64,000 bases of DNA from Hygrophila difformis (Eukaryota; Streptophyta; Magnoliopsida; Lamiales; Acanthaceae), in NCBI GenBank assembly GCA_030278955.1, contig JAOANR010000003.1, forward strand, positions 57,963,628-58,027,627, written 5' to 3'. Below, one piece after another: positions 58,217 to 64,000 of the stretch (its first letter is position 1; each line of letters opens with the position of its first letter). The notes under the pieces were generated by a model, which saw only the letters and a program-made list of their open reading frames with translations, ran no database searches and had not been told where the DNA came from. A program made the translations under genes and the position numbers.

Positions 58217-58748
58217 CTGAGAGCGGGTTTAAGCTGCACTTCAGTTTTTGAAATTTTTTCAAAATTTTAAGCGGACTGGGCCCGAGTAGATGAAATTGGG
58301 CCTTAGTTGGTTTTATTTGTTTTGGACTTAGGATATTTTAGTCCAAGACATTTTTGCATTGTAAATGGGCTATCTTAATTAAAAATTAACTTGCATAAAA
58401 TAGGTTGGACTAATTCCATTTGTTTGCAAAAATTATCTCGGATTTTAAATTGCTTTAATTTCTGAAATTATTTTCTTAAATTCATGGACTTAATCCAACT
58501 GGGAACCTGGTTTTCTGCTTTATTTTTCTGCTCCTTCTTTTGGTGGTTCGGAATTTCCTGCAAGACAGATAAATACCCAATAGGTTAGGTTTTCTCCTCA
58601 AATCAACATCCTCACATTTAGAGTCTTAGCACTCTAAATGTTTAATTAATTTGAGGGTACTTCTCTGTTCTGCAATAAATAAATAAACTACTCTAACTAG
58701 CTATGAGTAATCAGGAGTGTAATTCTCTTAATAAACGACGCTGCATCC

Positions 58749-58766
58749 TCCCCGGCAACGGCGCCA
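58749..58766 (-). other. Primer binding site of element D (tRNA-Asp type)
   Basis: The reverse complement reads TGGCGCCGTTGCCGGGGA, identical to the PBS of element A, directly after the LTR end TTTCA. About 130 bp further on the minus strand the sequence jumps to the post-integrase hairpin. Confidence 0.92.
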
Positions 58767-59387
58767 TGAAACTTTTGACAATTTCGTCACACGAGTATTT
58801 CTAAAATATCCCAAGTTAAATTTATTAAAAGAAAAGAGTTATGATTCATGGGAAAGGGGTTTAAGGATATAGTTCACTTTTTATTACTCATGAGGGGAAA
58901 CCTTGAGTTCAAACGGCGTTATGGACTTCCCCGGCATGAAACTTTTGACAATTTCGTGCCTTGAAGATCTTTGCCATGAAACTTTTGACAAATTCCCACT
59001 ACATGAGTATTTTCTGAAAAATCATAATCCTGGTGTTCAATTTTATTTAATGAAACCAATTTATGAAGGCGGAGTTGGGATTAGGGATATATTTATAGGT
59101 TGTCACGTTTTTATTACTCGTGTTAAGAAACTGTGCCCCCGAAAGCGCACGGTGTCAAAAATTGCAGTAATTTATAGTAAGACCGGATCGTTCACTGGAG
59201 GATGTGCGATGGAAGCAGGGCCCACGTCGTTTTATAAGATTTTTCACTCGGTTACTCGATTCAAGTTTGTGTTTTGACTATCAACTACTTGACATAATTT
59301 AAATTAAACTATGAAAGCACTTAAAATAAAGCAAATAAAATTATTCTAGAAAGCGAATTAAATTAAATCTAAGAAAGCAGTAAAATT

Positions 59388-61875
59388 TGTAATACCCGTA
59401 AATTTTAGAATATAAAAATAGGAATTAATCCAATAGGAGAGAAGGTTTTGTTTCCGAGAACCCGTAGACGCAGAAATGCACGGAAGTCAAGGACGACGAA
59501 TTAGAACCCGACGGACCAAAACCGACGGTCTTAGGATTTCAAGCACGTAATCGAATTGAGACGGAATAAATTTATGATGAGGAGCATAATCCGGAAATGA
59601 CCCGGAAAAATCGAGCGCGAAAACGGGGAAGGATAGAAGTCCGAAAGAGAGGAGAAAAGACCCGACGGATCGGATCGCACGGACCCGCCCGGACCGCAGT
59701 CCAGGCGGGAGCCGCGCGCTGGCCGGGCGGGGTTTGGCCAAAAGGCGCGCCAACCCCGCGTGGCTCCCCAGGATCATGCAAGTTACGCGTTTTCGGCGAT
59801 TTCTTACCATAATTCGACCTCCCGACTTTGGAAAGCGAATTTTGGACGGGGGAAGGGAATAAGGGCGACCTAGGGCTGCCTCCCTTGCCCATTCTTCAGT
59901 CACCAAGTCCCCAAGTCACTCTCAAACCCTCCCAAGCCAAAAAGCTCTCCCGACGAACTTCCGACGGACTTCCGACGACTTTCCGACCACCACCGACGAC
60001 CGTAGGAACGAGTAGATCAAGGATCACAGTCCTTAGATCATTGGTAAGTAGTCTCTTAAGTCCTCAGTCCCGTTTTTCCTCTCGAATCCCCAATCTAACT
60101 CTTGATTCGTTGATTTCAAATACGTTCGTGGCCAAAGTCGGGAACTTTGCACTTCGTAGATCCGTTCGTAGGATTTTGGACGAGCCGAGCGACCCTAGGA
60201 CGACTCAAGAACTTCACTACTGTAAGTTGAGCCTTCCATATCAATACGGGTGATTTCGGGGCGTCCGGTATAGGCGTAATGTAACGAAACGTAAAAATCG
60301 AACTTAAAAACCCCATCTTGCGCAGTTTCTGTAATCGGCCTAAAACCCATATTTCGAGGATTCAATCCGAAAAACTCAAAACTAGACTTTTAATCCTAAC
60401 ACATAAATCTAGGTTGTGTAAAAATTTCAGCCATTTTCGTTAACGTTTGCTATTTTAAATCGCATCGAAAAGAGACTGCTTTGACAAAACGTGTGGAAAT
60501 CTGTCTACGAATATGTTCGAACTTAGTGAATTTATTTCTATAATTTCTAGTCCGATTTGATCTTTACAATCTAAATGAAAGTTGTAGATAATCATGTCTA
60601 GTATATGCATATTAAATTTCAGAATTTTTGGAGTCTATTTGATATGTTAAAAAGTCGAGATTTTGAACTGTGTCAAACCTGAGTTCGGACAGTTTTCTGA
60701 TTGCATGATAAAATCGATTTTTGACATGTTTCCTCAACTTATTTCGAAAAAGTTAAAACACGAAAGTTGTTCGTTAGGGTGTTTTGCATAAAGTGTGAAG
60801 ATTTCAGAATTTTCGGGCTTGAAACGGATTTTTAAATGAGAAAGGCGCAAACTGTGACGCCAAGATACTTTTAAATCGAAGAGTTTTGAAATTTCGAAAC
60901 AAACGGTCAAAGATTTGAAACACGATACATCTACACTTTTGAAAAACCCCGATACATTAAATCTAAACGATACATGAGATACTTGGTGGAGGGTGAGTGC
61001 TCTGCAGGGTGCCCCTCTAGCCTTTTTCTCTTCGGGCCTATAATGGACGAGAGAATTTGATGAAATATTACGCCAGTTGGCGGGAGATACATGGCCTACT
61101 CTCTCGGGTTGTCCGTATGGATTTCTCGAGGCTCCGGAGTGTTACTGGGTATGGCAGATACGGCTGCGGCCGCCGGATCACCGGCTATACAAGATACTTA
61201 CGACACGGCTGCGGCCGCCGGATCACCGGCTATACAAAACACTGAGAAATGGTTACGTAACGGGGGAAATAAAAGATTTAATATTTTTAAGTATTTATTT
61301 ATTTTTGCATGTCTTAAATTATGCATTTAAATTATGTCTTTTAATTTCATGGCATGACTAAATTATTATTGTGGATTAGATGCATGTTTAAATACACAAT
61401 TAAAATTATTATTTCCTTTAAATTTCGTGAATGCATGATAGGAGTGAAATTTTAAATTATCTAATTAAATCCCTTTATTGCTATGTTAGGATCGACTTAC
61501 TCAGTATTTTATATACTGATAAAATTGTTGTTTTCCTTTTCTTTCAGAGTACGGAGATAATGCATAGCATGTGCATTGGGGGATGGATTTATTTAAACAT
61601 TGTTTATGTGCTTTTTACAATACTTGCGTAACGGGCATGTAAATCCCGAGTTTTGGCCATGTCGGCCCATTTTACATTTTTCCGCTGCGATATATTATTA
61701 CTACTATATGTGTGGATGATACTTATTATCTTTACATAGATTCCGGACTTGTTTTTAAATCTTTTTGCAATACCTATAGCCTTGCATCTCTTTGGCAAGC
61801 TCGGATAATCCGTGTCTTGCTAGAGAGATGTGGCGGTGACATCCCGGCCTGGGTTATCAAATCCGGGGTGTTACA
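59388..61875. mobile_element. Solo LTR of a gypsy element (2,488 bp, TSD AAATT)
   Basis: It starts TGTAATACCCG and ends CCGGGGTGTTACA (TG...CA with inverted ends), with 5-bp duplications AAATT at 59383-59387 and 61876-61880. The TGTAAYACCC ends and ~2.5-kb length resemble Tekay/Del chromovirus LTRs. There is no PBS or coding region, so it is a solo LTR left by recombination. The GC-rich block near 59600-59800 gives chance ORFs on both strands. Confidence 0.8.
61160..61237. repeat. Two-copy 45-bp tandem repeat in the solo LTR
   Basis: A 33-bp core (ACGGCTGCGGCCGCCGGATC followed by ACCGGCTATACAA) at 61160-61192 recurs at 61205-61237. It includes palindromes GCGGCCGC and CCGG. Small tandem duplications are common in chromovirus LTRs. 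Confidence 0.8.
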
Positions 61876-64000
61876 AAATTATTCTAAGAAAGCGATTAAA
61901 ATATGACAGAATGGACAGGGAGAAAATAATAAAGATTGAACAAGATTCAGATGAAACACAATTAAACTTCCATACAGATCTTTGTTTGAAATAATCCTTT
62001 CAGTTAGCTAACTCTCATGCTCTCTATACCATGTTCCCTTTAACAGACAGGTACTTACAGTAAGAGTTTACATGCTCTTAAGACAACAAATTCTAAGATA
62101 CCACAGACACATAACTACCCTTGCAATGCACTGCTAAGGTATATTATTTATCTGTGGTGGACAAGCAACACCTGACAAATCATTAGTTGAGGTGTCAAGT
62201 ACTACCATTGTTCTCCCATGTCACCCACAAAGATTCTAATCAAGCCTGAACTATCCCTTAACTATCAATCCTAGTAGCAGTTACACAACTCTCAATACAA
62301 CCGAGTGACTTCTAAAGAAAGCTATTAAAAGAATGCGGTAAAGAAAGCATTTAAAATCCTATCACTCGGAGGTTTTTTGAAAGTCTGACCTTGGTAGTAA
62401 AAGACAGCCCCTAGTCAGAATGACCGGGTGTGGATCAAGAATTCCCTAATCTCGGTGAAATGCTCGCAGTGTTCACTTCCCGTCGGGTGGTTATGAGATA
62501 CAAACTAATGAAAAGAACTAATAAATTAGTTCGTTCCGGATGCACTCACTCAGGACTCAAAAATTGGCTTTGGCAGAAAAGGATAGCAGTTGAAAGAAGA
62601 CTCAACCCTATCTTAGAAAATAACCAAGGCCCATATGTTGTTCCTCTAGCATTATTCATCACACCTTATCTGAGTCCAAGTGGTCTCTGATTCAGTGTCA
62701 TGTTTAATACAAGATTTCCAACACACAGCAATTTTGGAAAATAATAGATGTTTGAAAATCATTCCCTAAACATGTACTAGACTCTCAATTAAAACACAGA
62801 TCCTTTCAGTCTAGGTGAGATCTTATCGCTGACTCTGCTTCTAATTTCCCAAAATCAACCCCCAGTCGGATATAAATTAGTCATAACTATGGAATTTATC
62901 CCTTACTCAGATCCGGATTTTATAAATGAATTTTTGTTGGAAATTTATTGTGAGACGTCTGATTAAAATCAATACTCCTATGTCCAAGGGAAGGATCCCA
63001 AAATAATAATGACCACAATATTTACATAATAATATCATGCATAGATTTATAAAGAAGGGTAAAATTAAATTAACCCAAAATATAAGGTGGGTTTAGACAG
63101 AATGTGAAACACAGAGATGAAATAGCCGGAGATGAGAAGAATTTTGGCTAAAGAGATGACAAAATAATTTGGGTTAATTGGATTGCAGTTATCTGTGGTC
63201 CAATTCCCTAATCATTAAGGTGAGATGATTTTAGACAGCGGAAGACCTTAAACGACAGTGATCGCTATCCGTCAAGACTTCTACTATCTGTGAAGTGAGA
63301 GAAAAACCCACATATTTTCTTACTGTAGTACTATTCAAACAATGTTGATCGACACTGTTTGATAATATTACAGCTCAAAATTCGGGTTTGAAATTAAGGA
63401 TAAATAAATAGAAACTGCATCCGAAAAGGAGTCAGCTGAGCAGCTATTATAATCCCGGATGGACGAACCGCCAAGGCTTCCACCGACCACTATCCGGACC
63501 ATGCAAAATAACAACTAGTAATCAACATTCAGCCTACGAGCTAGTTTATCCATGTGGGAATACCCGCCAACATTAGTCTGTTATATATCTCTTACTAGCT
63601 GTTTCACACAACACGGAAAAGACAAAATAAATAAATAAAAGAAAATATTTTTGGGTCATCTTGTATGAGAGAAATTGGTTTCTCATGCAAGGGTATGGAA
63701 TTAAATCCATAATTACTCTATATGTCTAAATAATCACTCATTCCATAATTAATTAATTAATTACAGTCCGGATTATATATTTAGATCAATTAGAGTTTAA
63801 TTTTGTAGAAAAATCTTTTAATGGAATTGAACAAAATTCTTTATATCAAATTAATCATGGGTTGAGATCATTGGACTTCAACCTCAAAATATTAATACAA
63901 AGGTTCAATTAATTAAGGAAAATGGAGAAATGGAAAATTTGGCAAAAATGCCAATTTACGACGCTAGACAGATTTGAACGACGCTCTATCCTAGGATAGC

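Larger units (their letters stand above)
47727..64000 (-). mobile_element. Athila-type element D on the minus strand, lacking gag-pol
   Basis: On the minus strand: 5' LTR (64000 to 58767, cut by the window end), PBS 58749-58766, then directly the post-integrase hairpin region, word array, ORF3 promoter, ORF3, 3' untranslated region, PPT-like motif and 3' LTR (50181 down to the gap). No gag, protease, RT or integrase is present between PBS and ORF3. It would depend on proteins from another element. The LTR copies agree closely where both are visible (47727-48600 versus 63125-64000). Confidence 0.85.
58767..64000 (-). repeat. 5' LTR of element D (interrupted; runs off the window)
   Basis: The terminal LTR segment is 58767-59387 and continues after the solo LTR at 61876-64000. 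The block TGAAACTTTTGACAA occurs three times (about 58767, 58938 and 58977), a local duplication of the LTR end. The right part matches the 3' LTR (47727 on). The plus-strand ORF 58903-59277 has a counterpart in LTR A on its minus strand (28033-28269) but is not taken as a gene. Confidence 0.82.

Noticed and set aside
59487..60253. Overlapping ORFs of 100-140 residues in the solo LTR
   Set aside because: GC-rich LTR sequence bounded by TG...CA and target duplications; ORFs on both strands without domain motifs.
1..64000. tRNA, rRNA or snoRNA genes
   Set aside because: None recognised on either strand by eye; tRNA-like matches are limited to the primer binding sites.

Overview
This window is nuclear DNA from a flowering plant, most likely a eudicot; the species cannot be named from the sequence. 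The evidence is a CC-NBS-LRR disease-resistance gene, plant Ty3/gypsy lineages (Tat/Retand-like and Athila-like), a plant L1-type LINE, Mutator-type foldback elements, and promoters that carry telo-box (AAACCCTA) and site II (GGCCCA) motifs. One host gene is intact: the CNL on the minus strand at 176-3400. The rest is a nest of transposable elements.

Layout. 1-3655: CNL gene and flanks. 3722-4701: foldback Mutator-type element with 9-bp target duplications. 4861-19252: Tat/Retand-type gypsy element with 624/625-bp LTRs and TSD CTAGT. Its gag and pol are frame-broken, and between integrase and the 3' LTR it carries an antisense, multi-exon plant-mobile-domain (PMD) gene with its own TATA promoter. 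20076-23724: LINE on the minus strand, cut off in its endonuclease domain by the next element. 23725-45099: Athila-type element A, with a 4.5-kb 5' LTR, tRNA-Asp-type PBS, broken gag-pol, a spliced third ORF and a truncated 3' LTR that contains another Mutator-type insertion (43048-44472). 45100-47226: LTR of a related element C. 47227-47726: 500 N. 47727-64000: element D on the minus strand, which has lost gag and pol but keeps the ORF3 gene. Its 5' LTR contains a 2.49-kb solo LTR (59388-61875, TSD AAATT) and runs off the window.

The most striking pattern is in the A/C/D superfamily. The LTR starts are alike, but each family carries its own array of short palindromic words: TGACGCCAA/TTGGCGTCA in A, GTCGCGAGAC/GTCTCGCGAC in C, TACGACGCTA/TAGCGTCGTA in D. 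The array lies directly upstream of the LTR TATA box, again in the transcribed part of the LTR and, in A and D, a third time directly upstream of the internal promoter of ORF3. ORF3 begins with a 38-41-nt exon followed by a ~1.5-kb phase-2 intron in both elements. The matched arrays look like a shared regulatory code for two promoters that has been replaced as a set between families.

All lineage and domain calls come from motifs read by eye; no database or alignment was run. Percentages are eye counts.
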